Of a stretch of DNA of 64,000 bases, positions 44,306 through 52,919 are shown piece after piece. Numbering within the stretch: position 1 is the first letter of the stretch; each line of letters opens with the position of its first letter. The stretch comes from Bacteroidales bacterium (GTDB lineage Bacteria; Bacteroidota; Bacteroidia; Bacteroidales; UBA12170): the NCBI GenBank assembly GCA_021157585.1, contig JAGGWH010000037.1, positions 37,601-101,600 of the forward strand, given 5' to 3'. The translations under genes were made by a program, and so were the position numbers. The notes below the pieces were generated by a model. That model worked only from the letters and a program-made list of their open reading frames with translations, was not told where the DNA came from and did not search any database.

Positions 44306-46219
44306 ATGGATATTAAACAGTTGCTTATTCAATATTGGGGATATAGTAATTTCCGACCGAAACAGGAGGAGATTATCCAAAATGTATTGGATGGAAAGGA
44401 TACTCTGGCTTTACTTCCTACAGGTGGAGGAAAATCGATGACTTACCAAATTCCTGCTTTGAAAATGGACGGCTTATGCTTAGTAATAACACCTCTTATT
44501 GCTTTGATGAAAGACCAGATAAGGAGCTTGAAAAAACGAAAAATAGAAGCTGTTGTTATTTATTCCGGAATGAATGCTCATCAAATTGATGTGGCTTGGA
44601 ATCAGTGTACACACGGGGATGCAAAATTCTTATATCTCTCGCCGGAACGACTTGCGAGTCCGCATTTTATAAATCGTATTCCTCAACTAAAAATTAATTT
44701 AATTGCCGTTGATGAAGCGCATTGTATTTCTCAATGGGGTTATGATTTTAGACCTTCTTATTTGAATATAAGTAATTTACGTACATATTTACCCAATGTT
44801 CCAATATTAGCCTTAACGGCTACTGCAACTTTTGATGTTGTTCAAGATATACAGGAAAAGTTACAATTTAGAAAGCAAAATGTAATCAGAGAATCTTTCA
44901 ACAGATCTAATTTGGTGTATTTTGTTTCTTTTGAAGAGAATAAAATGGGTACTCTTTTGCGGATGATAAATAAACAAAAGGGTAGTGGAATAGTTTATGT
45001 CAGAAGTCGACGTAAAACGGCTGAGATTGCTACTTTTCTGGTTAAGAATAGTATTAGTGCCACTCACTATCATGCGGGCTTAAATAGCTCCGAGCGGGAT
45101 AGGCGACAAGCTGACTGGATGCAGGGCGAAATAAGAATTATGGTAGCTACTAATGCTTTTGGAATGGGTATTGATAAACCCAATGTGCGTTTTGTTGTGC
45201 ATATGGATTTACCCGATAATCTTGAATCTTATTTTCAAGAAGCAGGTCGTGCAGGTCGTGATCAGCAAAAAGCCTTTGCTGTACTTCTTTGGGAAAAAGC
45301 AGATATTTCCGATTTAAAAAAGAATTTTGAATTGAGCTATCCTCCAATAGAGGCTATTAAAAATACTTATCAGGCATTGGGTAATTATTACCGTCTTGCC
45401 GTAGGCTCAGGGAAAGGAGAACAATTTGATTTCGATTTGTCCGATTTTTCTCGAAACTATAATTTTCAACCGAAGGTGACATATAATGCATTAAAATTTT
45501 TGGAAAGGCAAGCGTATATAACGTTAAATGAAGGTATTCATTCGCCTACTAAAATTCAGTTTCGTTTAAATGGTAACGATTTATATAAATTTCAGGTAGC
45601 CAATGGTCGATACGATATTTTTATCAAATTTTTATTGCGTACTTATAGTGGGCTTTTTGATAGTCCGGTTCGTATTAGTCTTTTGCAGATAGCTAAAGCT
45701 TTTAAATCGGAGGCTAAGCAGATTCATTTAATTTTAGAATCCTTACATAAATTGGAGGTGATTAATTATTATCCTGAGAAAACGAAACCGCAAATTACAT
45801 ATCTCACAGAGCGTTTGCCTTTGAGTGATTTGAGGATTTCGCCGGAAATATATAAAAATAGGCGAGCAGTTGCAAAGAATAGAGTAAAGACGGTTATTGA
45901 TTATACAACGACTACCAATAAATGTCGGAATCAGTTATTGTTAGCATATTTTGGCGAAGACATTGGTACTCGTTGTGGTAAATGTGATGTTTGTTTGCGA
46001 AGAAATAATGCAGCATTGAGTGAGCTGGAGTTTGATAATGCTGTTGAGATTATCAAGCCTATATTATCTGTAAGAAATTTAACTTTAGATGAGCTAATAT
46101 TTGAAACTTCCGGAGAAGATATAGAAAATTTGTTAGCAGCAGTTTCTTGGTTACGTGATAATAATAAAATACGAGAAGACAGTCAGCATCGTTTGTATTG
46201 GAATCAGGCAAAGGATTAG
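44306..46219 (+). CDS. recQ: RecQ-family ATP-dependent DNA helicase
   Basis: A 637-residue 3'-5' DNA helicase. Motif 0 (YWGYSNFRPKQEEII), Walker A (LLPTGGGKSMTYQ, about residues 36-48), DEAH box (DEAHCISQWGYDFRPSY), LTATAT, and motifs V-VI (ATNAFGMGIDKPNVRFVVH, QEAGRAGRD) are complete. The RQC zinc site uses cysteines in TNKCRNQLLLAYFG and RCGKCDVC near residues 535-565. No HRDC domain is evident, and the protein is about 80-100 residues shorter than forms with one. It starts 83 bases after the LexA-like gene and may be co-transcribed with it. Confidence 0.95.
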   Translation: MDIKQLLIQYWGYSNFRPKQEEIIQNVLDGKDTLALLPTGGGKSMTYQIPALKMDGLCLVITPLIALMKDQIRSLKKRKIEAVVIYSGMNAHQIDVAWNQCTHGDAKFLYLSPERLASPHFINRIPQLKINLIAVDEAHCISQWGYDFRPSYLNISNLRTYLPNVPILALTATATFDVVQDIQEKLQFRKQNVIRESFNRSNLVYFVSFEENKMGTLLRMINKQKGSGIVYVRSRRKTAEIATFLVKNSISATHYHAGLNSSERDRRQADWMQGEIRIMVATNAFGMGIDKPNVRFVVHMDLPDNLESYFQEAGRAGRDQQKAFAVLLWEKADISDLKKNFELSYPPIEAIKNTYQALGNYYRLAVGSGKGEQFDFDLSDFSRNYNFQPKVTYNALKFLERQAYITLNEGIHSPTKIQFRLNGNDLYKFQVANGRYDIFIKFLLRTYSGLFDSPVRISLLQIAKAFKSEAKQIHLILESLHKLEVINYYPEKTKPQITYLTERLPLSDLRISPEIYKNRRAVAKNRVKTVIDYTTTTNKCRNQLLLAYFGEDIGTRCGKCDVCLRRNNAALSELEFDNAVEIIKPILSVRNLTLDELIFETSGEDIENLLAAVSWLRDNNKIREDSQHRLYWNQAKD

Positions 46220-46225
46220 TTGATT

Positions 46226-46366
46226 TTAGAAAAGATTACTAAACCAGTCGATAAGAGCAATCCCCTTCTTTGAAGCAATAATATAGATGATAAGAAGTTG
46301 TTCTATTGTAAATAGTACAATGATAACATTTTTTAAACTCCAAGCTTTGTTGTTTGGTGTTTCCAT
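46226..46366 (-). CDS. Small single-pass membrane protein, 46 aa
   Basis: An ATG-started frame encodes 46 residues: polar N terminus (METPNNKAWSLKN), a hydrophobic helix (VIIVLFTIEQLLIIYIIA), a short basic turn (SKKG) and a second amphipathic segment (IALIDWFSNLF). It fits exactly between the recQ stop (6 bases away, convergent) and the HU terminator. It has no recognised family. The helix interrupted by Glu-Gln, the clean topology and codon use suggest a real short gene, but transcription must come from within or past the 46422-46467 terminator, which lowers confidence. Confidence 0.4.
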   Translation of the reverse strand: METPNNKAWSLKNVIIVLFTIEQLLIIYIIASKKGIALIDWFSNLF

Positions 46367-46421
46367 TTATAATTTATGTTTTTCAAGACCTTGTACGGTA
46401 AAAATATAGAAAGGTTCCCTT

Positions 46422-46467
46422 AAAAAAAGCCCTATTCCGAGAGCTCTCGGAATTAGGGCTTTTTTTA
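46422..46467 (-). terminator. Strong bidirectional-looking terminator after HU
   Basis: A near-perfect palindrome with AAAAAAAGCCCTA...CCGAGAGCTCTCGG...TAGGGCTTTTTTT. The minus-strand reading ends in seven T residues, 16 bases after the HU stop; the plus-strand T-run is as good. Confidence 0.92.
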
Positions 46468-46482
46468 TTTCTTTAGCGTAAA

Positions 46483-46755
46483 TTATTTTACGCTACCAGC
46501 TAGTTCGTTGCCTGGCTTAAATTTAATTACTTTTTTAGCAGCAATTTTGATTTCGGCACCTGTTTGAGGATTTCTACCTTTTCTGGCTGATCTGGTTGCT
46601 ACAGAAAAAGAACCAAATCCAACTAATGCAACACGACCGCCATCTTTAAGGGCTCCCGTAGTTGATTTTATAAATGCGTCTAATGCTTTTTTAGCATCAG
46701 CTTTAGTCAAGCCAGATTCGCTAGCCATGGCTTCAATTAATTCAGCTTTGTTCAT
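46483..46755 (-). CDS. hup: HU family DNA-binding protein
   Basis: A 90-residue histone-like protein that bends and compacts DNA as a dimer. The sequence is canonical: MNKAELIEAMASESGLTKADAKKALDAFI (helices), VALVGFGSFSVATRSARKGRNPQTGAEIKIAAKKVIKFKPG (saddle and DNA-binding arm with RNPQTG). This is the normal housekeeping HU, in contrast to the divergent HU-like pair at 30669-32083. It has its own promoter-like boxes (46797-46826) and strong terminator, so is monocistronic. Confidence 0.96.
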   Translation of the reverse strand: MNKAELIEAMASESGLTKADAKKALDAFIKSTTGALKDGGRVALVGFGSFSVATRSARKGRNPQTGAEIKIAAKKVIKFKPGNELAGSVK

Positions 46756-46796
46756 TTTTAAAAGATTTTAATTAACACATTTGATTTTCACTATTG

Positions 46797-46826
46797 CAAA
46801 TATAACGGATAATGTAAGAAAAACAA
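46797..46826 (-). promoter_or_regulatory. HU promoter
   Basis: On the minus strand TATATTTG (46797-46804) fits TAnnTTTG, and TTG (46824-46826) lies 19 bases upstream. This is a standard Bacteroidota promoter, 42 bases before the HU start. Confidence 0.65.
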
Positions 46827-46897
46827 GTGTTTCAGCAAAAAAGAGGCTATTTTGTTAATAAAGCCTTAAAAAAGTTGAAAACTCTACGAAATATAGG

Positions 46898-47875
46898 CTA
46901 GATAAGGGTTTTAAAGCTGCAAGCTGGAGTTAAATTAAATCCACGAAGAAAATTAACAACAGACATCCTTTTTTTACCTTCGAGCTGAATCTCATCGAGA
47001 GAAATTATACCATTAGCAGTTATAATATGAAAGTAAGTCTTGGAATCGGTGAAAATTGTTCCCGGCTTTGATTCTGGGTATTCCCTTTCTATAATTTCTG
47101 CATTAAATATTTTCAGATAATAGTTCTTTTGATTCTTTTCGGTTTGTAAATAACTATAGGCTGCCGGATATGGACTTAAGCCTCTAATTTTGTTTAAAAT
47201 GACTGTACTATCGAGATTCCAATTTAATTCACAATCTTGTTTGTATATTTTAGGTGCTGGTTTCAAAGAGGCTGGTGAAACTATTAATTGGCTTTGAGGA
47301 ATAACTGATACTGTGCCCGATTCAACTGCTTTTAAAGTTTCAATAATAACATCTGCTCCTAAAAACATAAGTTTGTCGTGTAAGCTTCCTGCATTATCGG
47401 TGGAGCTTATAGTGCATTTTTCTTGCATTATAATCTTGCCTGTATCAATTTCTTTATCTAAAAAGAAAGTTGTTACGCCTGTTTCTGTTTCTCCATTTAT
47501 TAAAACATGGTTAATAGGCGCTGCACCTCTATATTGAGGTAGGAGTGATGCATGTAAATTGAAGGTTCCTTGTGGAGGCATATTCCAAACAACTTCAGGG
47601 AGCATTCTAAAGGCAACTACAATTTGAATATCTGCCTTAAGATTACGGAGTTCTTCAATAAATTCGGGATTCTTCAGATTAGTAGGTTGTAAGAGTGTTA
47701 AGTTCTGAGTTAAAGCATATTCTTTTACAGCTGACATTCTGATTTTCTTTCCTCTACCAGCAACTTTATCCGGGGCGGTTATTACACCTACCACTTTATA
47801 GTTGTTTTCAACTAACTTTTGCAAAGCTGTTACTGCAAATTCGGGAGTTCCCATAAATACTATTCGCATACTCAT
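46898..47875 (-). CDS. fmt: Methionyl-tRNA formyltransferase
   Basis: Formylates the initiator methionyl-tRNA using 10-formyltetrahydrofolate. The 325-residue protein begins MRIVFMGTPEFAV (with an alternative Met two codons upstream), and carries the formyl-transfer motif FNLHASLLPQYRGAAPINHVLINGE with the catalytic Asn-His and SLLP loop (about residues 108-132), then GVTTFFLDKEIDTGKII. The C-terminal OB-like tRNA-binding domain is present (GLSPYPAAYSYL, FNAEIIE). It follows the TPR gene on the same strand, but a strong terminator lies between them. Confidence 0.96.
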   Translation of the reverse strand: MSMRIVFMGTPEFAVTALQKLVENNYKVVGVITAPDKVAGRGKKIRMSAVKEYALTQNLTLLQPTNLKNPEFIEELRNLKADIQIVVAFRMLPEVVWNMPPQGTFNLHASLLPQYRGAAPINHVLINGETETGVTTFFLDKEIDTGKIIMQEKCTISSTDNAGSLHDKLMFLGADVIIETLKAVESGTVSVIPQSQLIVSPASLKPAPKIYKQDCELNWNLDSTVILNKIRGLSPYPAAYSYLQTEKNQKNYYLKIFNAEIIEREYPESKPGTIFTDSKTYFHIITANGIISLDEIQLEGKKRMSVVNFLRGFNLTPACSFKTLI

Positions 47876-47911
47876 TTATTTACTTTCAAAGGTATAAATT
47901 ATTTCAAAAAA

Positions 47912-47945
47912 AAAATACCTGAATTTAAATTCAGGTATTTTTTTA
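47912..47945 (-). terminator. Terminator of the TPR-protein gene
   Basis: A perfect palindrome AATACCTGAATTTAAATTCAGGTATT is flanked by A- and T-runs, 17 bases after the TPR gene stop and 37 bases before fmt. It can work in either direction. Confidence 0.85.
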
Positions 47946-47961
47946 AAAGTTTTGCAATAGC

Positions 47962-48657
47962 TTATTTTAATTTGGCTTTTAGCAGGGCTATATATTTTTC
48001 GGCTTCACGTCCTTGAGTACTATTAGGAAAATCGGTTTTTACTCGTTTTTGTAGTTGGAGTGCTTTATTGTAGTCTTCTTGTAGTTCGTATGCCCAAGCG
48101 GCTTTTTGAATAAAAACAGGAGCCGTGAAAGCATTATCTTCTTTATTTGCAGCATCAATATAGTAACCGGCAGCTTTCCCGGTTTCGCCTAATTCCATAT
48201 ACGCATCGCCAATAGCACCCAAAGCCATTGGAGCTAATACTTGATCGTCGGAGCTGAATTTTCCCAAATAGTCAATAGCATTTTCGTATTGACCAAGACG
48301 TAGATAGCAAACACCGGCATAATAATTAGCTAAGTTGGCCGATTTGCTTATACCGTACTCATCTATAATATCTAAAAAGCCATAGTAATTTCCATCACCA
48401 TTTAAAGCCATTTGTAAGCTGTCCATACCGAAGTATTTTTCAGCCATCCACATTTGTTCGGCAGCTTCTTTTTCTATTGGTTCAAGATAATATTTTTGAA
48501 ATGAGAAATAACCCAAAACGATAATAATGATAACAGCAATTCCTGTTAAAATACTTTTTTGATATTTCTCAATAATCACCTCAGTTTTTGTTAAAGCCTC
48601 TTCAACTGCTTCAAGTCTTTCTTCTGTAACATCTTTGGTATTCTTATTCTTAACCAT
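47962..48657 (-). CDS. Membrane-anchored tetratricopeptide repeat protein (YfgM-like)
   Basis: A 231-residue protein. The N-terminal 30 residues are charged and cytoplasmic (VKNKNTKDVTEERLEAVEEALTKTE), followed by one membrane helix (ILTGIAVIIIIVLGYFSF, about 36-53) and periplasmic TPR-type helical repeats (ANLANYYAGVCYLRLGQYENAIDYLGKF; PMALGAIGDAYMELGETGKAAGYYIDA; PVFIQKAAWAYELQEDYNKALQLQKRV). This is the layout of YfgM-like proteins, which assist envelope protein folding or secretion. The gene is single, with its own terminator. The partner is unknown. Confidence 0.85.
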   Translation of the reverse strand: MVKNKNTKDVTEERLEAVEEALTKTEVIIEKYQKSILTGIAVIIIIVLGYFSFQKYYLEPIEKEAAEQMWMAEKYFGMDSLQMALNGDGNYYGFLDIIDEYGISKSANLANYYAGVCYLRLGQYENAIDYLGKFSSDDQVLAPMALGAIGDAYMELGETGKAAGYYIDAANKEDNAFTAPVFIQKAAWAYELQEDYNKALQLQKRVKTDFPNSTQGREAEKYIALLKAKLK

Positions 48658-48760
48658 TTTAGTTCAATTTTTAGTCTGCAAAAGTAAATCTTTTTCGCAA
48701 TTTTCCCATAATTTGACTTGAATTTATGTCAAAGTTTTAAACAAATACTTATATGGACAC

Positions 48761-48797
48761 AAAAGCCTGAAAACACATTTTGTTTCAGGCTTTTATT
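48761..48797 (-). terminator. Terminator of the acyl-CoA carboxylase operon
   Basis: AAAAGCCTGAAACA / TGTTTCAGGCTTTT arms (one extra base on one side) around a short loop, 19 bases after the carboxyltransferase stop. On the minus strand a T-run follows. Confidence 0.82.
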
Positions 48798-48815
48798 TTA
48801 ATCTGTTCAAAATTT

Positions 48816-50357
48816 TTATAATGGAATATTTCCATGCTTTTTGGCAGGATTGCTTTTTGCTTTGTTCTGTGTCATTTCTAAAGCTTGAATAATCTTCCTA
48901 CGGGTATCCTTCGGATAAATAATCTCATCTATATATCCCATTTGAGCTGCTTTATACGGACTTGCAAAATTGTTTTTGTAGTCTTCAACAGCTTCAGCGA
49001 TAAATTCTGGATCACCTAATTTAGCACGATGAATAATATTAACCGCACCAGCGGATCCCATTACTGCAATTTCTGCTGTTGGATAAGCAAAGTTAATATC
49101 GGTACCAATATGCTTGCTCGACATCACATCGTAAGCTCCACCATAGGCTTTGCGTGTAATAAGTGTGATCTTGGGAACGGTGGCTTCAGCAAATGCATAA
49201 AGTAATTTAGCACCGTGTTTAATAATGCCACCAAATTCTTGCGCTGTACCGGGCAAGAAACCGGGAACATCTTCAAGAGTAACCAAAGGGATGTTAAAAG
49301 CATCGCAGAAACGTACAAAACGAGCCGCTTTTGTAGAAGCATCAATGTCTAGAACACCAGCTAAAAATGCGGGCTGATTAGCCACAATACCAATAGGCTT
49401 TCCTGCCATACGCGCAAAACCAATAATCATATTCTGTGCATAATGTGGCATAATCTCAAAGAAATGCTTATCGTCGATAACAGAAAGAATTAATTCTTTC
49501 ATGTCGTAAGGCTTGTTAGGATCGGCAGGAATAAGATCGTTTAGTTTTTTGTCTTCACGATTAACATCATCCGTACTGGTTTTTACTGGAGGATCTTCCA
49601 TATTATTCGATGGTAAGAAGCTCATCAACTCGCGAAGCATCATCATGGCTTGTTCATCATCATCAGCCGTTAGATGTGCTACTCCACTTTTGGCATTATG
49701 CGTCATCGCTCCACCCAATTCTTCTTTCGTAACTTCTTCGTGAGTAACCGTTTTGATTACATCTGGTCCAGTCACAAACATATAACTGCTTTCTTTTACC
49801 ATCATAATAAAATCGGTAATGGCAGGAGAGTAGACCGCGCCACCGGCACAAGGTCCAAGTACAGCTGAGATTTGAGGAATAACCCCCGAACTCATTACAT
49901 TGCGGTAAAAAATGTCGGCATAACCTGCCAAGCTTTCAACGCCTTCCTGAATACGAGCTCCACCCGAATCGTTAAGACCAATAACAGGAGCCCCCATTTT
50001 CATAGCCAAATCCATTACTTTAATAATTTTATCGGCATTGGCTCTACTTAAAGATCCACCGAAAACGGTAAAGTCTTGAGCAAAGACATACATCAAACGA
50101 CCATCGATTTTACCATAGCCGCTAACCACACCATCGCCAAGGAATTTGCTTTTATCCATTCCAAAATCTGTGGTTCTGTGGGTAACAAATTTATCGAGTT
50201 CGACAAAAGTACCCGGATCGAGTAAAAGCTCAATTCTTTCACGAGCGGTTTTTCTACCAGCGGCATGCTGTTTGTCTATACGTGCTTGACCACCACCTAA
50301 TTCGGCAGTTTTATTCTTTTCTTCAAATAGATTGTGTTTTTCTTCTATAGTAGACAT
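48816..50357 (-). CDS. pccB: Acyl-CoA carboxylase carboxyltransferase subunit (propionyl-CoA carboxylase beta type)
   Basis: Carboxyltransferase that moves CO2 between biotin and an acyl-CoA, most likely propionyl-CoA/methylmalonyl-CoA. The 513-residue protein has the two crotonase-like halves: [22 protein letters not shown] at the start, the oxyanion motifs [20 protein letters not shown] (about 124-143) and [12 protein letters not shown] (about 168-179), then in the C-terminal half [22 protein letters not shown] and [14 protein letters not shown]. Length and motifs fit PccB/MmdA. It is third in an operon with a biotin carrier and biotin carboxylase. Biotin carboxylase presence favours ATP-dependent carboxylase rather than a sodium-pumping decarboxylase. 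Confidence 0.93.
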   Translation of the reverse strand: MSTIEEKHNLFEEKNKTAELGGGQARIDKQHAAGRKTARERIELLLDPGTFVELDKFVTHRTTDFGMDKSKFLGDGVVSGYGKIDGRLMYVFAQDFTVFGGSLSRANADKIIKVMDLAMKMGAPVIGLNDSGGARIQEGVESLAGYADIFYRNVMSSGVIPQISAVLGPCAGGAVYSPAITDFIMMVKESSYMFVTGPDVIKTVTHEEVTKEELGGAMTHNAKSGVAHLTADDDEQAMMMLRELMSFLPSNNMEDPPVKTSTDDVNREDKKLNDLIPADPNKPYDMKELILSVIDDKHFFEIMPHYAQNMIIGFARMAGKPIGIVANQPAFLAGVLDIDASTKAARFVRFCDAFNIPLVTLEDVPGFLPGTAQEFGGIIKHGAKLLYAFAEATVPKITLITRKAYGGAYDVMSSKHIGTDINFAYPTAEIAVMGSAGAVNIIHRAKLGDPEFIAEAVEDYKNNFASPYKAAQMGYIDEIIYPKDTRRKIIQALEMTQNKAKSNPAKKHGNIPL

Positions 50358-50371
50358 ATCTAAAATGTGTT

Positions 50372-50887
50372 TTATTCAACAATAACAAGAGGTTGGTTAC
50401 CATTTATGGCATCACCTTCTTTAACTAAAATATCCACGATTGTGCGATCGGTTTTCACCTTGTATTCGCTTTGCATTTTCATGGCTTCAACAATAATAAC
50501 AGTTGTTCCTTCTTTAACTTCATCGCCAACATTAACAAGAATTTTGACTATTTTTCCAGGCATTGGACTGGAAATGGAATTTCCTCCATCATCATCGTCG
50601 GAAGCACCTCTACTCATTAAGTATTTAGTTTCGGCATCAATAATTTCAATATCGAAAGACTCATTATGTGTATGTACTTCGTATTGTTTTGCATTTGTTT
50701 TTTGTAGAAGTTCGAGATTGTGTGAGATACCATCTTTTAGTATGCTGTAAACTCCATTTTCAACTTCCAGCATATCCAAGGTGTATAAATTATCATCAAC
50801 CTTAACCTTTACAATATTGTTGTTGCGACCTATTAATTCTAAAGTTGCAATACGTTCTCCAATTTTAATATCTAATGTTTTATTCAT
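50372..50887 (-). CDS. Biotin carboxyl carrier protein of acyl-CoA carboxylase
   Basis: A 171-residue biotin carrier. The C-terminal 80 residues form the biotinyl domain ([39 protein letters not shown]), with the biotinylated Lys in EAMKM (near residue 136). The N-terminal 80 residues form a small beta-rich domain ([27 protein letters not shown]), probably the contact to the other subunits. It is 14 bases from both neighbours in the operon accC-bccP-pccB. The separate carrier is the usual Bacteroidota arrangement, whereas many other bacteria fuse it to the biotin carboxylase. Confidence 0.93.
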   Translation of the reverse strand: MNKTLDIKIGERIATLELIGRNNNIVKVKVDDNLYTLDMLEVENGVYSILKDGISHNLELLQKTNAKQYEVHTHNESFDIEIIDAETKYLMSRGASDDDDGGNSISSPMPGKIVKILVNVGDEVKEGTTVIIVEAMKMQSEYKVKTDRTIVDILVKEGDAINGNQPLVIVE

Positions 50888-50901
50888 TGGTAAAGATTGA
50901 T

Positions 50902-52410
50902 TTATAAGCGTGTAACATTTTTTTTACGTCCAAAACTTTTCCACGGATTATTGCCGTTTTCGGTAGTGGAATGTAGGTTTGTTTCCTCTAATTTATCCAA
51001 ATAATTGACAAAGGCAGTAGCCATAGCTAATTCTTCGCATTCTATTGTGCTTGCCTTAGGTGTAAATAAGAAATCTTCATTTTCCTGAATAAAATGCGTA
51101 TTGTATTTTCCTTCTACAAATGCTGGTGTATTCATTATGCGCTCCAAGAATTGAATAGAAGTTTTGATACCTGTAATTTTGTAATTGTATAAAGCGCTTT
51201 TCATTCGGTCAATGGCATCTTGACGTGTTTCGCCCCAGACTATTAATTTAGAAATCATTGGATCATAAAATATTGGAATCTCATAACCGCTGTATACGTA
51301 TCCATCGTGACGAATTCCCAGTCCTAATGGTTCGTTAAAATGCTTTATTACACCCGGACTTGGCATAAAATTATTTTCAGCGTCCTCAGCATAAATACGA
51401 CACTCAATAGCGTGTCCGCTTTGCGAAAGATCTTCTTGTTTAAAACTTAGTTTTAGTCCGTTCGAGATATTTATTTGTTGCTTAACCAAATCTATGCCCA
51501 CCACACTTTCGGTTATGGGATGTTCAACTTGCAAGCGTGTATTCATCTCTAAGAAATAATAGTTTAAATCATCTCCCATAATAAATTCAATAGTTCCGGC
51601 ACCGGAATAATTCACCGCTTTAGCTGCCATAACAGCATGTCTTCCCATTTCTGCACGAACTTTGGGAGTCATAAGTGGGGATGGTGTTTCTTCTACTACT
51701 TTTTGATGACGACGCTGTACAGAGCATTCGCGCTCGAAAAGATGTACTGCATTGCCATGTTTATCGGCTAAAATTTGAAATTCGATATGGTGAGGAGAAT
51801 CGATATATTTCTCAATATAAACAGCGTCGTTACCAAAAGCATTTAAAGCTTCTGAACGAGCTCCACGGATTGCATTTAGTATTTCTGCCTCATCTTTTAC
51901 TAAACGCATTCCTTTTCCTCCACCACCGGCAGAGGCTTTAATCATTACAGGAAGTCCAATTTCGTGAATAGTCTGAATGGCTTTGTCCTCATCAAGAATA
52001 GGCTCTGTAGTTCCTGGAACGACAGGGACACCTGCTGCAATCATATTTTTACGTGCGGTGATTTTATCACCCATTGTATTGATGGCATATGAATCAGGAC
52101 CAATAAATTCAATCCCTTCTTTTTTACATCGGTCAGAGAATTCTGCATTTTCCGATAAAAAACCATAACCGGGATGAATAGCATCAGCACCAGATTTTTT
52201 GGCTGCATCAATAATTTTATCAATAACCAAATAACTTTCGTTAGATGGTGAGGGTCCAATGTGGTAAGCCTCATCGGCATAGCGTACGTGCATTGAGCTT
52301 CGGTCGGCATCTGAATAAACGGCTACCGATTTAATTCCCATTTCACGGCAGCTACGCATTACACGAATGGCAATCTCTCCTCGATTGGCAATAAGTATTT
52401 TTTGAATCAT
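50902..52410 (-). CDS. Acyl-CoA carboxylase, biotin carboxylase subunit
   Basis: Carboxylates biotin with bicarbonate and ATP. The 502-residue protein opens IQKILIANRGEIAIRVMRSCREMG and shows the ATP-grasp glycine loop KASAGGGGKGMRLV (about residues 159-172), FERECSVQRRHQKVVEE (about 229-245), EMNTRLQVEHPITE (about 288-301) and the C-terminal RIYAEDAENNFMPSPG. It has an extra tail of about 45 residues beyond the AccC core. It is the first gene of the operon with BCCP and the carboxyltransferase. It is named by family only, since AccC and PccA subtypes are hard to separate by eye. Confidence 0.93.
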   Translation of the reverse strand: MIQKILIANRGEIAIRVMRSCREMGIKSVAVYSDADRSSMHVRYADEAYHIGPSPSNESYLVIDKIIDAAKKSGADAIHPGYGFLSENAEFSDRCKKEGIEFIGPDSYAINTMGDKITARKNMIAAGVPVVPGTTEPILDEDKAIQTIHEIGLPVMIKASAGGGGKGMRLVKDEAEILNAIRGARSEALNAFGNDAVYIEKYIDSPHHIEFQILADKHGNAVHLFERECSVQRRHQKVVEETPSPLMTPKVRAEMGRHAVMAAKAVNYSGAGTIEFIMGDDLNYYFLEMNTRLQVEHPITESVVGIDLVKQQINISNGLKLSFKQEDLSQSGHAIECRIYAEDAENNFMPSPGVIKHFNEPLGLGIRHDGYVYSGYEIPIFYDPMISKLIVWGETRQDAIDRMKSALYNYKITGIKTSIQFLERIMNTPAFVEGKYNTHFIQENEDFLFTPKASTIECEELAMATAFVNYLDKLEETNLHSTTENGNNPWKSFGRKKNVTRL

Positions 52411-52893
52411 AAACTTCTTAATTTTATGTTTTCGTTTTTATATATCAAGTAATTGGGACAACCTTCTGATTGCCAATTAGATCAATAGTTTTAGGCCTTA
52501 TTTTCAGCTGGTAAATATATAGATTATTTTAAAATAGGATTATTATTTAAATATTTTTAGAAATTTTCAGAAAATAGTCTAAAAGCATTTTTTAGTCTGT
52601 TTTTCAAAAGTGTAGTTCTAAATTAATGGTTGTCATAATGTTTGGGAAAGTATAGTTTTGGTCTCAGTGTTTTTGCTACTAGGTTTTAATTGTTTTCTTC
52701 AAGTTTATTTATTTTGTTTATTATTTATGAGATTATCTTTTTCCATACTCATTGAAGAGAGAAATTTATCATTTTTAATTATTACTGGCGAAGTATGTTT
52801 TTTCATTCTGTGTTTTTTTAATTTAAAGATGTTGATTAAGCTTAATATCAAAAATAGAAATAAAATGTTGTTTTTTCGCGTGAATAGAATTTT
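52411..52893. other. 483-bp divergent intergenic region between the carboxylase operon and mfd
   Basis: Very AT-rich. Near the carboxylase start, TAATTGG (52450-52456) and CCAATTA (52473-52479) form a 7-bp inverted repeat that could be an operator or leader hairpin. A hydrophobic 91-codon open frame (52658-52933) starting at TTG is not supported, as it runs through the mfd promoter. Nothing else is recognised. Confidence 0.5.
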
Positions 52894-52901
52894 TACTTTT
52901 G
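52868..52901 (+). promoter_or_regulatory. Candidate mfd promoter
   Basis: TACTTTTG at 52894-52901 matches TAnnTTTG, with a TTG at 52868-52870, 23 bases upstream (longer than the usual 19-20). The box sets the likely mfd start downstream of it, at the TTG at 52920. Confidence 0.5.
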
Positions 52902-52919
52902 CGCAACAAATTAAAGACT

